Shown here: positions 46,185 to 55,593 of the stretch, piece after piece
Layout of the letters: the number at the start of each line of letters is the position of its first letter
Position numbering within the stretch: position 1 is the first letter of the stretch
Origin: a virus
Direction: 5' to 3' (one strand)
IMG/VR virus record: IMGVR_UViG_3300012359_000004
Span: 1-56,404 of that record
Length of the DNA stretch: 56,404 bases
Notes under the pieces: model-generated
The model's database searches: none
What the model was told of the DNA's origin: nothing
Seen by the model: only the letters and a program-made list of their open reading frames with translations
Program-made: the position numbers and the translations under genes

Positions 46185-49100
46185 GCGACACGCCCCAATC
46201 CATGGCTGCGTAACCGATCAACCACGACCTCCCCAACATCATCGGCAATGTAGTGCCCGATCTCATGCGCGCCAATATGCACATGTACATGGATTTCGCG
46301 CTTACCCTGCGCATTGCCAGAACCGGCAACCGGCGCGGTACTCGAAGCAGGTGCAACATGCATGGCCTGTCCTACTGGACGCATCAAGAGATCAAGGGAT
46401 GCTTGCAAGAGCGGCTGGGATGCGGCAATTCCTTGTGAGATGCCCTTCACCAACGCAGGCCCGTACTCATTCAGATGCGAGAGTTCGCCTTGCTTTGCGG
46501 GCGAACGCGGGAGCCACGAGCCGATGAGACCCGCGAGATTACTCATCGCATTGCTGACATTGCCGAACATGGACGTAATGCCATTGATCACGCCCTGGAT
46601 GATGTTCGCGCCCCAGGATACCGCTTGAGAAGCCAATCCTGAGAAGAAACCCGCGAGTTGCCCTGCTAGCCCCTGTACAGCGCCTATAGCCCGTCCTGGC
46701 AGTTGGGCGAACCAGGAAATAATGGCATTTATCATGTCCGGAATGATCGAATGCCCCACAAGCGCCGCAGATAAGCCCTGGAATATGCCCTTGATGACAG
46801 CGCAGAAACCATCAACGATGCCGGTTACAAGCCCCATAAATGTATTGAAGATGCCTGCAATGATGTTCCATGTGCCCAGGAACATCGTCACCAGGCCCTG
46901 CATAATGTTGTCGATGTCGGTACCGAGCTTCCCGAAGTTGCCCGTAAAGAGATCAACTAGCAACTGAGAAAGCCCGCTCATCACCTGCACGAAGCCACTG
47001 AAAAACTGGATAATGCCCGTAATGATCTGAACCACCCCAGCCAATGCACGCGCAAGGCCGGTAATGATACCCACTGCCAAGGCCAGCACAATCACCAGCA
47101 CGACGCCGAGAGCCTCGCCAAGCATCTTGATTTGCGGCATAATGGGGGTTATGGCCGCGACGATATCGCGCCACGAGTTTTGCAGTTGTTTCCAGATCGG
47201 AAGGAATGTCGAGACAACAAAAGACCCGATTTGCTGAAAGACGGGCTGCAGCTTCACAAATGTATCGTGGACGTTCTTGACCGCCGTGACGAGGGCGTTC
47301 CATATTCCGCCCCAGTCCACTTTAGAAATGACGTTCCATATATTCGTCACAGCCGTTTTGACATTGTTGAAATCAGTGACCAGCGTCTTCCAAACCGTCC
47401 CCCAGTCAATGTGTGACATGAAATCCACAACGTTCTTCACAATCTGGAAAAACTGAGTAAAGGGATTAGACGCCTTATGGACAGCATCAGGTATGCCCGC
47501 GAGGCCCGTTTTTGTTCTATCAAAGGCATCGCTAATTGGCGGTACAAGCGGCGCTACTGCTGCGAGGGCTGTCTTTGTGCGGTCAAAGGCATCAGCAATC
47601 GGCTGGATCAGGGGCGACATGCCCGCTAGAGCCGTTTTTGTCCTATCAAACGCATCATTCACCGGTGATAAGATCGGGGCAAGTTTCTGCACAGGATTGA
47701 AGATTTGATTGAAAGCGTCTCCAAGTTGCCCCAGGATGCCCGCCAGGCCCCTACTACTCGTGACCCAATTCCCGAAGGCTGTAATAATTGGATTAATCTT
47801 ATCCATGATGGACGAGAGGACGGGTAACAGCAACGTCCCGATTTTGATGCCCACAACCTCTAAAGCCGCGCCCGCTTGTGCCATTTTCGTATTGAAATCG
47901 CCCTGCACATTGGCCCACCCAGTAATCGCATTCCCACCCTTTTTCACCGAGTCGGCTATCCCATTCACATTGTCCTGGAAGGTCTTCAGATGCGTCCCCG
48001 TTAGCTCAAGAGCCCCTTGCAGTTGTTTTGTGCCACCAAATATGTTCTTCAAGGCGTCGATATAGGCTGCTGAACCTTCAGGAAATTTCTTCCCTATCGC
48101 ATCCGTGATAAGTTGCATGGCCCCTGGTAGAGACACTTTCATTTCAGAGGCAACTTGCTGTGTCGTCAAGCCAATGGAGTGGAGTGTGGTTGATGCTGCC
48201 TTACTGGGTGCCTCTAAAGAGAGAATGGTTTGTCGCAGGTAGGTAGCGGCAGAGGCCGCATCGGTACCCTCCCCGGTCATGGTTGCAAGCGCCCCTGCGG
48301 TATCCCTGAACGAGACGCCAGCGGCAGCAGATGTAGGGAGGATGGTAGAAAAGGCAGTCGAGAGATCAGCTACATGCGTCTTGCCCTCGCTTACTGCTGC
48401 AATTAATGTATTCGTGGCTTGTGCAGCGGTCAATCCTGTTGCTGCATAATCGGTCATGGCCGTGGTGACACCATTGGCGACATCGGCCAATTGTGCGCCC
48501 CCAACCTTCGCGCCCTCACTCGCGGCGGTCAGCACTTCCAGCCCTTTTGCGCCGTGGAAGCCTGCGGATTCTATTTGATACATTCCGGCAATAAGCGAAC
48601 CCGTCGTTTGCCCCACTTTTGGAGCCAGGGCTAAGATACCATCCCCCACCATCTGGATATTTTTTTGTGCTTCACCCGCGCCAGTAACAAGCGAAGTCAA
48701 ACCTGCCTGGAAATCACCGGCAAGCTTGGCAGAGACACCGGCTATAGCGATGCCAACGACGCCTAAAACAGCAACGACGATAGCAGCGGCAGATACCACG
48801 GCCATAAGCGCATTAGCCACAAAGCCAATGCCCGTCGCAGCAGCCTCTCCAATAGTGCCCATGCCCGCCGTGACATCTGCCCATATGCCTTCTTCCGAGG
48901 CCGCTGCTTCTGTAGCAGCAGTCAATTTCAGTTGGGCCAGCTGTGTCTGGATTTGTGCTTTGCTCAAGGCTTGCGCACTGATCGCTGCACGGTTCTGTGC
49001 TGCTTCAAAACGCGCCATCGCGCTATCACTTTGCAGCATGGCCGCGTTGAGGCGTTCCTGAGAGATCGCTACTTTGTTGGCTTCCATGGCAGCGGCAGAG

Positions 49101-49384
49101 AGGGAAGTGGAAAGGGCATCGGTGGAAACGGTCGCCTCTACTGACGTGGAGGCGTACAGGGCCATTTGGTCATCAAGATAGGTTGTCGCCTCACCGAGAG
49201 ACGTAAAGGAAGCGACGACTGCCCCGGAAGCGTTATCGATGGTCGCAAAGGAAGCATCGACACTGGCGGCCATTTCTGCGGCCACCGGTGTCAGGCTTTC
49301 CACGGCTGCGTTCGCTTGCGCTATGCCCTCCTCAAGTGAGGACATCTCGGCTGCATAACGAACTACCATCTCTTGTACTAACAA
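46181..49384 (-). CDS. Tail tape measure protein, 1067 aa
   Basis: Long helical protein with hydrophobic patches: VVSAAAIVVAVLGVVGIAIA (about 195-225) and GVVLVIVLALAVGIITGLAR. The GAVKLAGDFQAGL-type N-terminal region and central SEGKTHVADLSTAFSTILPT match tape measure proteins. AFDRTKT recurs three times with a 21-residue period (DNA about 47510-47660). Length sets tail length. TTG at 49384 has AGGGG 7 bases upstream; ATG 49369 is an alternative. Confidence 0.93.
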   Translation of the reverse strand: MLVQEMVVRYAAEMSSLEEGIAQANAAVESLTPVAAEMAASVDASFATIDNASGAVVASFTSLGEATTYLDDQMALYASTSVEATVSTDALSTSLSAAAMEANKVAISQERLNAAMLQSDSAMARFEAAQNRAAISAQALSKAQIQTQLAQLKLTAATEAAASEEGIWADVTAGMGTIGEAAATGIGFVANALMAVVSAAAIVVAVLGVVGIAIAGVSAKLAGDFQAGLTSLVTGAGEAQKNIQMVGDGILALAPKVGQTTGSLIAGMYQIESAGFHGAKGLEVLTAASEGAKVGGAQLADVANGVTTAMTDYAATGLTAAQATNTLIAAVSEGKTHVADLSTAFSTILPTSAAAGVSFRDTAGALATMTGEGTDAASAATYLRQTILSLEAPSKAASTTLHSIGLTTQQVASEMKVSLPGAMQLITDAIGKKFPEGSAAYIDALKNIFGGTKQLQGALELTGTHLKTFQDNVNGIADSVKKGGNAITGWANVQGDFNTKMAQAGAALEVVGIKIGTLLLPVLSSIMDKINPIITAFGNWVTSSRGLAGILGQLGDAFNQIFNPVQKLAPILSPVNDAFDRTKTALAGMSPLIQPIADAFDRTKTALAAVAPLVPPISDAFDRTKTGLAGIPDAVHKASNPFTQFFQIVKNVVDFMSHIDWGTVWKTLVTDFNNVKTAVTNIWNVISKVDWGGIWNALVTAVKNVHDTFVKLQPVFQQIGSFVVSTFLPIWKQLQNSWRDIVAAITPIMPQIKMLGEALGVVLVIVLALAVGIITGLARALAGVVQIITGIIQFFSGFVQVMSGLSQLLVDLFTGNFGKLGTDIDNIMQGLVTMFLGTWNIIAGIFNTFMGLVTGIVDGFCAVIKGIFQGLSAALVGHSIIPDMINAIISWFAQLPGRAIGAVQGLAGQLAGFFSGLASQAVSWGANIIQGVINGITSMFGNVSNAMSNLAGLIGSWLPRSPAKQGELSHLNEYGPALVKGISQGIAASQPLLQASLDLLMRPVGQAMHVAPASSTAPVAGSGNAQGKREIHVHVHIGAHEIGHYIADDVGEVVVDRLRSHGLGRVA

Positions 49385-49397
49385 CGCCTACCCCTAC

Positions 49398-50101
49398 TTA
49401 CTTATCCTTAGCGGCTGCCTCATCCTCAATCTGGAAGATTGCCGCCCAATCTGAGATTTCATCCGAGCCGATACGCGCAAGCATTTCGCGCACCGTCATT
49501 CCGCCGATGGTTCTGGCGATACGGTGGTAGAGGCCCCGCTCGATCCCTCCACGACCGTCCCCGTCACTGTCGTCACCCCGGAAACTGCTTTTTTTTCCTC
49601 GATCTGTTCAGGCGTCAATCCTGAAAGTTTCGCGCCCAATTGGCTGATTAATTCCAACACAGCCCCGCCTGATATCTTGTTGAGCGTGTCACGTACAGCC
49701 AGATCAGGCACACCTGCTTGCCGTGGGTCTTCAAATACGAGTTTCCCGGCGCGTGGGTCACTACCTACTTCTTGCATCATGGCCTGGAAGTCAGCAAGAC
49801 GCGGATGAGGGATAGTACGCTTCACATCGTTGCCTTCCTCGTCCATCTCAGTAATCTCCACCGGGTCAAGGACACAATCCACGTCCGGGTAACGCGTGGA
49901 AAGAATAACCAGGTGAGGATACAGCGTCTTCTGATTGACTTTCTTGAGCTTCGTATTGAAATTGGCTTCGATGAGTCCCGCCCGTTCCTCTCCGGTCAAT
50001 TCCTGGATCATCACCCAGGCTTCCCATGCATCCACCCACAAGCCCTTTTTTCGGAGTTTGATGTCACCTGAGAGCACTTTTTGCCGTAGATCGATAGACA
50101 T
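49398..50101 (-). CDS. Tail assembly chaperone GT fusion by -1 frameshift
   Basis: The G frame (49496-50101, 201 aa, MSIDLRQKVLSGDIKLRKKG) has a run of eight A on the minus strand (plus 49596-49589) within GAG GAA AAA AAA GCA. Slipping back one base there opens a frame reading KSSFRGDDSDGDGRGG, then LYHRIARTIGGMTVREMLAR and WAAIFQIEDEAAAKDK, ending at TAA 49400-49398, just before the tape measure. The LYHRIARTIGGMTVREML block is a typical T-domain. Frameshift is inferred from sequence and place. Confidence 0.85.
49496..50101 (-). CDS. Tail assembly chaperone G, 201 aa
   Basis: Unshifted product of the chaperone gene, preceding the tape measure as in most siphoviruses. It contains GLWVDAWEAWVMIQELTGEE and ends in the G frame at SPEPSAE. 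It coats the tape measure during tail building together with the GT form. Confidence 0.85.
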   Translation of the reverse strand: MSIDLRQKVLSGDIKLRKKGLWVDAWEAWVMIQELTGEERAGLIEANFNTKLKKVNQKTLYPHLVILSTRYPDVDCVLDPVEITEMDEEGNDVKRTIPHPRLADFQAMMQEVGSDPRAGKLVFEDPRQAGVPDLAVRDTLNKISGGAVLELISQLGAKLSGLTPEQIEEKKAVSGVTTVTGTVVEGSSGASTTVSPEPSAE

Positions 50102-50131
50102 AGGTTATTATTTCCCTTCAATTCATAACTT

Positions 50132-50779
50132 TTAAACCAAATAGAAGCTTCCGCTAACCTGAAACTCCAAATCTTCCTCTACCAATCCATCCATCGCGGC
50201 CTTGATGCCATCCACTTTCGTGGTTGCGTATGCTTCCATCCGATTGCTACCCGCGACATCAGGCAACAGCGAGAGCACATAGCGCGTAGCAGCAGTGATC
50301 GCCGCCAGAAACGTATTATCTGTATTCCATTTGGTGATTTTGAGCGTCGTCATGTTCGTGGTCGGCAAGAAAGTGCTCCATTTGACCGCCGTCCCGCTCG
50401 TGGTGAAGCTGGTTGTGTCCACCATTTTTGCTGCTGCACTAGGCTCTGCTTTGGTGGCATCGGCCATGGCGCTATAAGGCAGATAGGAACCGGCGTTGAT
50501 GCGTACCTGCGTGCCAGATGCTAAGGCAGGGGTAAATTTGATCTTCGCGCCAACATACTGGATGCTGTAGAGCGTGGGGCTAATTGTCGTCCAGGTCGTC
50601 CCATCGGGTGATGTTTGCACCGTCGTGGCTACGCTGTCATCCAGGTAGCGTTTTGTGGACGTCGGCGTGTAGTTGATATGGTCGCCAGAGTCGGTATATG
50701 CCGCCGGTGAACCTGTACTGATGGTGACACCCACGCCTGTGATGAGTATTTGGGCATTTAAGCCAGCTTTTGCCGTCAT
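50132..50779 (-). CDS. Tail tube-like structural protein, 215 aa
   Basis: Starts MTAKAGLNAQILITGVGVTI; long beta-rich, with TPALASGTQVRINAGSYLPY and AVKWSTFLPTTNMTTLKITK. It lies just upstream of the chaperone genes with another tail-tube-like gene, so it is the major tail protein or an additional tube protein with an inserted domain. Confidence 0.7.
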   Translation of the reverse strand: MTAKAGLNAQILITGVGVTISTGSPAAYTDSGDHINYTPTSTKRYLDDSVATTVQTSPDGTTWTTISPTLYSIQYVGAKIKFTPALASGTQVRINAGSYLPYSAMADATKAEPSAAAKMVDTTSFTTSGTAVKWSTFLPTTNMTTLKITKWNTDNTFLAAITAATRYVLSLLPDVAGSNRMEAYATTKVDGIKAAMDGLVEEDLEFQVSGSFYLV

Positions 50780-50790
50780 TTCTCACCTCT

Positions 50791-51195
50791 TTACGGTGTA
50801 TAGGTGACTGCGCCAGTCGCTTGAAACTCAATAGCCACCGTTTCCGCTGCGCCTACATCGAGCTTTGGGTTGAAGCTCTTGATGTAGCCACTGATACCAA
50901 ATAAACTGGTAGCGGTAACGCCAGTGAGCACCGAGAGCGTGAGCAGTGCGCCAGTAGCCACACTGTTGAAGAAAGCCAGTTGACCGTTGGTATCCGTCAT
51001 ATCCAGGTTGGCCTCTGCTTTCAAGCTAGCATTCGCTAGTCCTGGAATGAATGTCTCGGCATTGGAGCCCGCGTTGCCGGTCATTTTTGTGGTATTGAGT
51101 TGGGCCACGCTGATTGGCAAGTCCATTTTCATGATCTCTGCAACCACGTTGGCTCCGCTCTTAAGCTGAGCTTTATAGCCGGGTGATGCTGCCAT
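50791..51195 (-). CDS. Major tail tube-like protein, 134 aa
   Basis: Starts MAASPGYKAQLKSGANVVAE with MKMDLPISVAQLNTTKMTGN and ISGYIKSFNPKLDVGAAETV, the pattern of small tail tube proteins (beta sandwich with INNGEIS-type loops). Compact length suits a tube subunit. Two adjacent tube-like genes is worth noting. Confidence 0.75.
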   Translation of the reverse strand: MAASPGYKAQLKSGANVVAEIMKMDLPISVAQLNTTKMTGNAGSNAETFIPGLANASLKAEANLDMTDTNGQLAFFNSVATGALLTLSVLTGVTATSLFGISGYIKSFNPKLDVGAAETVAIEFQATGAVTYTP

Positions 51196-51213
51196 AAGTT
51201 AAACCCTTTCTAC

Positions 51214-51648
51214 TTATTCTTGAGTAAAAGCCCTGTACCTGATTGGAATATGTTGTAAACGCCCACGCGCATCCTCATCATTCATCGTCTGTAAGCCATC
51301 GTACATGGTGCTTACAGACTGCTGCGTTGGCAGCGTGAGCGATTGTTGATCGAACAATTGGTTCAAGCGATTGGCGATGAGAAACGCCTGCTGGAAGCCG
51401 CCTTGCCGCGTCCAGATATGTAGCGTCATCGTTGCCTCATAGCCTCGGTGCTGCAGCGCGTTCCACGGAACCTCTGTCACGTCTCCGAGCGTCACATAAT
51501 CGTATGGCTGGTCTTCCGGCACGCCTGCCTGGTCGAATATGCCGGTAAGCCCCAGTGCTGCAAGTCCGGTGTCCAGCGTTCCACCTGGTACCATGACCGC
51601 GTAGAACGCCGTCGGTAGTTCGGCTCCGGCTGTCTGACTTACTGGCAT
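51214..51648 (-). CDS. Tail terminator / completion protein (DUF3168-like)
   Basis: 144 aa, with FYAVMVPGGTLDTGLAALGL, a strand PYDYVTLGDVTEVPWNALQH and EATMTLHIWTRQGGFQQAFL. This is typical of DUF3168-like tail-completion proteins that cap the tail tube. Located between gp10-like and tube genes, the expected place. Confidence 0.8.
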   Translation of the reverse strand: MPVSQTAGAELPTAFYAVMVPGGTLDTGLAALGLTGIFDQAGVPEDQPYDYVTLGDVTEVPWNALQHRGYEATMTLHIWTRQGGFQQAFLIANRLNQLFDQQSLTLPTQQSVSTMYDGLQTMNDEDARGRLQHIPIRYRAFTQE

Positions 51649-51651
51649 GGC

Positions 51652-52020
51652 TTACACCTTCATCGCTTCCAACTGGTCAACCATCCACACGCGGTTTTTC
51701 TCGAAAGCGGGAAATAGCGCCGGTCGGGCAGCGACAAAGCTTCCTGATCGGGTGTGATGCCCGAACTCGATAGGCGGCGCGTAGGGCACATCACTGCCGA
51801 CGGTGGAGGCTAAATCCTCTTGCGTAGCCTGATAGGAGCCGCGCAAGCGTCCAGTCTTCACCGCGCCCTGGTCGGTCAGGTTCTTCTGCGTGTCAGTTAC
51901 GGTGTTCTCACCTGTCTGATGGATGATGTCATTGGCCTGCCTGCGCATGTTCGCTGTGGCCTGCCTGAACGCTGCTATGGCTTCATTGCCGCCGGTAATC
52001 GTGACTGAAAAGCTACTCAT
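51652..52020 (-). CDS. HK97 gp10-like tail component
   Basis: 122 aa; VTITGGNEAIAAFRQATANM, NTVTDTQKNLTDQGAVKTGR LRGSYQ, and PYAPPIEFGHHTRSGSFVAA with PALFPAFEKN match the HK97 gp10 family (minor tail/neck). The overlap with the next gene start (TGATG-type) supports operon coupling. Confidence 0.85.
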   Translation of the reverse strand: MSSFSVTITGGNEAIAAFRQATANMRRQANDIIHQTGENTVTDTQKNLTDQGAVKTGRLRGSYQATQEDLASTVGSDVPYAPPIEFGHHTRSGSFVAARPALFPAFEKNRVWMVDQLEAMKV

Positions 52021-52424
52021 CAGCTTGCCCCCTGTCCGAGTCGATTCACTTCCACCCGACGCACGATCTCAAAGGACGTCGGGTCAAATGCCGCGGTCAC
52101 CTCGTAGATCGTGGTTGTGCCTGAAGTTGCCGACACAACCTGTAATCGATCGGTATCGAGAACAACCGTCCCTCGTGGGAACAGCATCATTTTGATGGTT
52201 GCGCTTTCCAGAGATCCGCCGAGGACGCGCTCCATACCCATCTTGCGTAGATCGATAATTGCACAAGGCACCGTAGACGATTGCGGTACATAGGTATCCA
52301 CATAGCCGCCTGAAGCATTGCGCACACGGCTCACATTCAAGATCGTGCAGGTGTCCCTGAGTGCAAGGCTTTGCGCCAGTGCAGCAAGGCTGGTAAGGTC
52401 GGCATCTGAAAGCATTGCTGGCAT
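52020..52424 (-). CDS. Head-tail stopper-like protein, 134 aa
   Basis: Contains LRDTCTILNVSRVRNASGGY VDTYVPQSSTVPCAII and a C-terminal IYEVTAAFDPTSFEIVRRVE, as in head closure/stopper proteins. Placed between the connector and gp10-like genes. The name is based on pattern plus order. Confidence 0.75.
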   Translation of the reverse strand: MPAMLSDADLTSLAALAQSLALRDTCTILNVSRVRNASGGYVDTYVPQSSTVPCAIIDLRKMGMERVLGGSLESATIKMMLFPRGTVVLDTDRLQVVSATSGTTTIYEVTAAFDPTSFEIVRRVEVNRLGQGAS

Positions 52425-52855
52425 CAGCTAAAGTCTCCTAACGTCGGCTCCAAGAAATCGAGTTCCATCCTGCCAAGTTGGAATTGCGGTGTATCCACTG
52501 CAAAGCCAAGTGAGGTGCATTCGACTTTCGCGTCATCCAGCAGTGCCTTGATCTGTTTCGCTGCCTGTGACCTGAAAGCCTGAAGACTCCCCGCAATATT
52601 GGTGTCAAACCTGATGGAAAAGGCTCGTGCAAACCGCTTCAGTGCGTAGTAGTTGAGCAGTGCCAGGTAGCCTACGATCTGCGTTTGAGGGACATCCTGC
52701 GTCAACAGCACGTCCTCTGTGTAGCCTAGCTGCCTGAGTGACATGTCAATGGCAGTCGAGTAACAATCTCCGAGTTGCTGTGGCGTGAAATTGACCTCCA
52801 CGGCAAGCTCGTTGAATTCCTCAGTCAACCAAGTTGTTGCAGCAGATCGTAGCAC
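52424..52855 (-). CDS. Head-tail connector/adaptor, 143 aa
   Basis: All-helical protein (TPQQLGDCYSTAIDMSLRQL, GYLALLNYYALKRFARAFSI) with a short beta end (FQLGRMELDFLEPTLGDFS). Length and helix bundle suit an adaptor between portal and stopper. Confidence 0.75.
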   Translation of the reverse strand: MLRSAATTWLTEEFNELAVEVNFTPQQLGDCYSTAIDMSLRQLGYTEDVLLTQDVPQTQIVGYLALLNYYALKRFARAFSIRFDTNIAGSLQAFRSQAAKQIKALLDDAKVECTSLGFAVDTPQFQLGRMELDFLEPTLGDFS

Positions 52856-53080
52856 TTAGCTTTGCTCCTCTTGCCATGCTTTGGGAATGGCCCAGCCAAA
52901 GCGTTTGGCCTTCCTGATCGTGCAAGCCTTGATATCGGCCTGTGCGGACGGTGAAGCCTTGCCGATGAGAGAAGCCACACCGCGCACATCGGAAGAGTCC
53001 AGCACCGGATACGTCCGATTAGGGCCACAGAACGCGCTATCCGGCAATTTGTCACGTTGGGCCTGAGTGAGGGTACTCAA
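52856..53080 (-). CDS. Small phage protein with LPDSAFCGPNRTYP motif, 74 aa, TTG start
   Basis: Reads KLPDSAFCGPNRTYPVLDSS and GVASLIGKASPSAQADIKAC TIRKAKRFGW, a motif set common in phage head-region proteins (DUF6582-like). Initiation at TTG 53080, 4 bases after the upstream stop with AAGG, is favoured over a longer ATG reading (53122) inside the upstream gene. Confidence 0.65.
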   Translation of the reverse strand: MSTLTQAQRDKLPDSAFCGPNRTYPVLDSSDVRGVASLIGKASPSAQADIKACTIRKAKRFGWAIPKAWQEEQS

Positions 53081-53084
53081 TGCC

Positions 53085-53339
53085 TTAGTCCTTTTGGTTC
53101 TTATGCGGCACACCGTCAGCATTGACGTAAATTCCGTTTACCTTGTAGCGCCCACCAGCACGCAGCGTACCATCGGCATTCATCACCGCCGGATACTGGG
53201 TTTCTTCGTCCTTCTGCTCTTGCTCAGCAATCCGGGCCGCTTCCGCTATGGCCTTTTGCGTTTGAGACACAGAGTCAAGCACAACGACTTGCTGTGGCTG
53301 CTGATCTGGCGGTGGAGTCTTCGTGGTGTCATCTGCCAT
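53085..53339 (-). CDS. Head-region hypothetical protein, 84 aa
   Basis: Starts MADDTTKTPPPDQQPQQVVV; a low-complexity N-terminus, Gln/Glu-rich helix, then TLRAGGRYKVNGIYVNADGV PHK. It lies between the capsid and connectors. No catalytic motif; unknown role. Confidence 0.65.
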   Translation of the reverse strand: MADDTTKTPPPDQQPQQVVVLDSVSQTQKAIAEAARIAEQEQKDEETQYPAVMNADGTLRAGGRYKVNGIYVNADGVPHKNQKD

Positions 53340-53357
53340 GTTTTATCTCCTTTGGGA

Positions 53358-53398
53358 GTGTCCTTTTACCGCTCATACAATCAGTGGTAAAAGGACAC
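53358..53398. terminator. 13-bp hairpin downstream of capsid gene
   Basis: GTGTCCTTTTACC (53358-53370) pairs perfectly with GGTAAAAGGACAC (53386-53398), 15-base loop. Without a U-tract it may attenuate or stabilise the abundant capsid mRNA within the late operon. Confidence 0.6.
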
Positions 53399-53412
53399 AT
53401 CAGTCAATCGGT

Positions 53413-54483
53413 TTACAGCGTGGATAGAGCAGGAGCCACGTATGAGCCACCGCCGATGTACAAAACGGCTCCAGCCACGCGATTCCAAACCCCAAAACCG
53501 AATTCACGGCCATATGACCGAGCGCGCAATGGGAAAATCTCACTGTCGAACAGAAGGTTCAAGTCACCACTACCCGCGTTGCGTGTGCGCATCACGACCG
53601 CCCGTTGAGGGGTGTTTACCTGTATGGCCACCATGTAGTTGGCAGGTATCCATGGCTTAACCCAAATTTCACTTGGGCCAAAGATGCCAATAGCCCGGTT
53701 GGTCAGGTTCTCGACATCCAACTTTGTCATATCGGCGTTGGTCGTCTGGATGGTGGGAGTCAAACGAGCATCAAAGTAGGGGTAAAAGCCGGTCAGGGCA
53801 CGCACCGCAGCTTCTTGTGCCTGGTTGATGAGTACCAGTGTTTTGCCGGTCAGAAAGTGCTCAATGACGGTCGTATTCAGTGCCGTGAGGTCAGCAGCAC
53901 TAAACGAAGCCGTTGCGAGATAGTGCGTATGCGTCGAGCCGTTGAAGGTCGTCCCATCCGGAGCTATCGGAATAGCCGCGCCGTCAGCATTGACCAGGGC
54001 CTTGACTGGGAGCTGCACGTGATCTACGCGCCTGTCCTCGAAGGTCACATTGGTGGGCAGCAACAGCGCGGCTTTCAACTGCTTGTGAACGTTCTTCACA
54101 TCGGCGTCCATCATGGCGTCCACCTGGGCCGCCAATTCCGCGCCGGTGGCATTCATGAAGTACACACGCGACCATTGGAGCGAGCCGCCGTAGAACTTCA
54201 TCGGGAAGCCGATCGTTGCGCCTGGGGTGATTTTCTGAGCACCTGGGGTTCCGTACTCATCCAGTTCTTCCATAGCCATGGAGTCCGGGCCACCATACCG
54301 TCTGAGACGGTCAGTGGTCATCTCCACAAAATCAGTCATCGCTTCCTGAAGAAGCGCGCTATGCGTTTTGAGAGCGGCGTCAATGCTTTCAAACGCAACA
54401 TCCTCGCCAATTTCTGCGACTACGTTACTCGCAGCTCGCAGAGAGGCAAGGGTATCAAGAGAGTTTAATGTGCCATAGGGCAT
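53413..54483 (-). CDS. Major capsid protein, HK97 fold
   Basis: 356 aa; preceded by scaffold and decoration genes, followed by connectors. N-terminal MPYGTLNSLDTLASLRAASN and a long helix, then GATIGFPMKFYGGSLQWSRV and the A/P-domain-like EIWVKPWIPANYMVAIQVNT. Ends with RVAGAVLYIGGGSYVAPALS. Typical length for an HK97-type shell protein. No internal protease gene is seen. Confidence 0.88.
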   Translation of the reverse strand: MPYGTLNSLDTLASLRAASNVVAEIGEDVAFESIDAALKTHSALLQEAMTDFVEMTTDRLRRYGGPDSMAMEELDEYGTPGAQKITPGATIGFPMKFYGGSLQWSRVYFMNATGAELAAQVDAMMDADVKNVHKQLKAALLLPTNVTFEDRRVDHVQLPVKALVNADGAAIPIAPDGTTFNGSTHTHYLATASFSAADLTALNTTVIEHFLTGKTLVLINQAQEAAVRALTGFYPYFDARLTPTIQTTNADMTKLDVENLTNRAIGIFGPSEIWVKPWIPANYMVAIQVNTPQRAVVMRTRNAGSGDLNLLFDSEIFPLRARSYGREFGFGVWNRVAGAVLYIGGGSYVAPALSTL

Positions 54484-54503
54484 AGCTTTCTATCCTTCCT
54501 TGC

Positions 54504-54905
54504 CTAATATCGGCTGTTCATCACAAAAATGCGCGTTGCATCGACGGCATAGCCAATAGGCGTGGTGCCACCGGTGGACGCAGCATCAGCAATGCCACCG
54601 ACAACGGTGCCACTGAGGTAGTAGTCCGCGCCTGGGGTAAGGCCAGAGCCGTACTGGAAGACAACATGGTATACAAGCGTGAGGGGTTCTCCGCTGTTGG
54701 CTTTGGTGGGAGCAAAGCCGCGCACTTTGGCGGCGGCATTGGCGGCTGCTCCGGTGGAGCGCCAGATCAGACCGTCATTCTTGACATAACATGCATCGCC
54801 CGCGGCTATCGCCTCTCCTGTAAGCAGGGTTGGCGCTTTCTGGCTGCCTGGATCGATGCCGACAGAGGACACGCTGGGCGTGCCACTCTTGGATATCTCG
54901 GCCAA
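54504..54905 (-). CDS. Capsid decoration-like protein, 133 aa
   Basis: Contains TLLTGEAIAAGDACYVKNDG LIWRST and LTPGADYYLSGTVVGGIADA, the beta-tulip style of phage head-decoration/DUF2190-like proteins. Sits between scaffold and capsid. Confidence 0.75.
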   Translation of the reverse strand: MAEISKSGTPSVSSVGIDPGSQKAPTLLTGEAIAAGDACYVKNDGLIWRSTGAAANAAAKVRGFAPTKANSGEPLTLVYHVVFQYGSGLTPGADYYLSGTVVGGIADAASTGGTTPIGYAVDATRIFVMNSRY

Positions 54906-54973
54906 TGGAATACATCCTTTCCCGCTTGTAAAGAGCGGTCAAAAGGGACAATGTTCAGTTGTTGTTGCGTTGG

Positions 54974-55567
54974 TTACAGACCATAGGAGCGTTGTCTCAC
55001 GAACGCTTGCCTGTTTCTCTGGTCAGCATCGGCTTGCGTGCCTGCGCGATTGGCGGCTGGCGGATTAGGCCGGTTGCCAGGTAACGCAGCGCGTTGCTGC
55101 GTCTGAAGCTTTTCCAAGAGCGGCTGTGAGCGGTCGTACCAATCTTGCAATTGCATGATATCCGCGTCATCGCCAGGGTAGAACGCTTTAATTTCCGCTG
55201 GCCAATCCTTGGTATTTGCCTTGATTTGCTTGCGGATACGCTCGGCCATCTCTTCAAAGCGTGCTGCCTTGGGCTCTAGCTCTTTGGCGCGGGCCTCGTG
55301 CTGCTTCGCTAATTCCTCGAATTGGCCTTGCTTTTTCAAGCGTTCTTGCTCGGCTTCCTGATCTGCTGCTTCCTGGTCTCGGATACGCTTCCGCAAGCCT
55401 TGACTTTCGCGCTTCACTTCGGCAAGTTGACGCTGTAATTCTTCAAGAGAAACAGTGGAGGTCTGTGTGCTCTGATCTGCCTGAGATGCAGAGGTGGCCA
55501 CCTGGGCCTGGGGGTCTGATCCGCTAGCCGCCTGGGCTGCTGGATCAGCGTTGTTTGTTGTTGTCAT
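54974..55567 (-). CDS. Scaffolding protein, 197 aa
   Basis: Low-complexity Ala/Gln/Asp N-terminus, then a long coiled coil (SLEELQRQLAEVKRESQGLR KRIRDQEAADQE) to about residue 115, and a C-terminal segment ALPGNRPNPPAANRAGTQAD. Matches gp20/DUF4355-like scaffolds and lies directly upstream of decoration and capsid genes. Confidence 0.85.
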   Translation of the reverse strand: MTTTNNADPAAQAASGSDPQAQVATSASQADQSTQTSTVSLEELQRQLAEVKRESQGLRKRIRDQEAADQEAEQERLKKQGQFEELAKQHEARAKELEPKAARFEEMAERIRKQIKANTKDWPAEIKAFYPGDDADIMQLQDWYDRSQPLLEKLQTQQRAALPGNRPNPPAANRAGTQADADQRNRQAFVRQRSYGL

Positions 55568-55593
55568 AAGCGTACATGCCTTTCGTTAGGAAG

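Noticed and set aside
53605-54468. 287-aa plus-strand open frame
   Set aside because: Antisense to the major capsid gene; no ribosome site and no family features.
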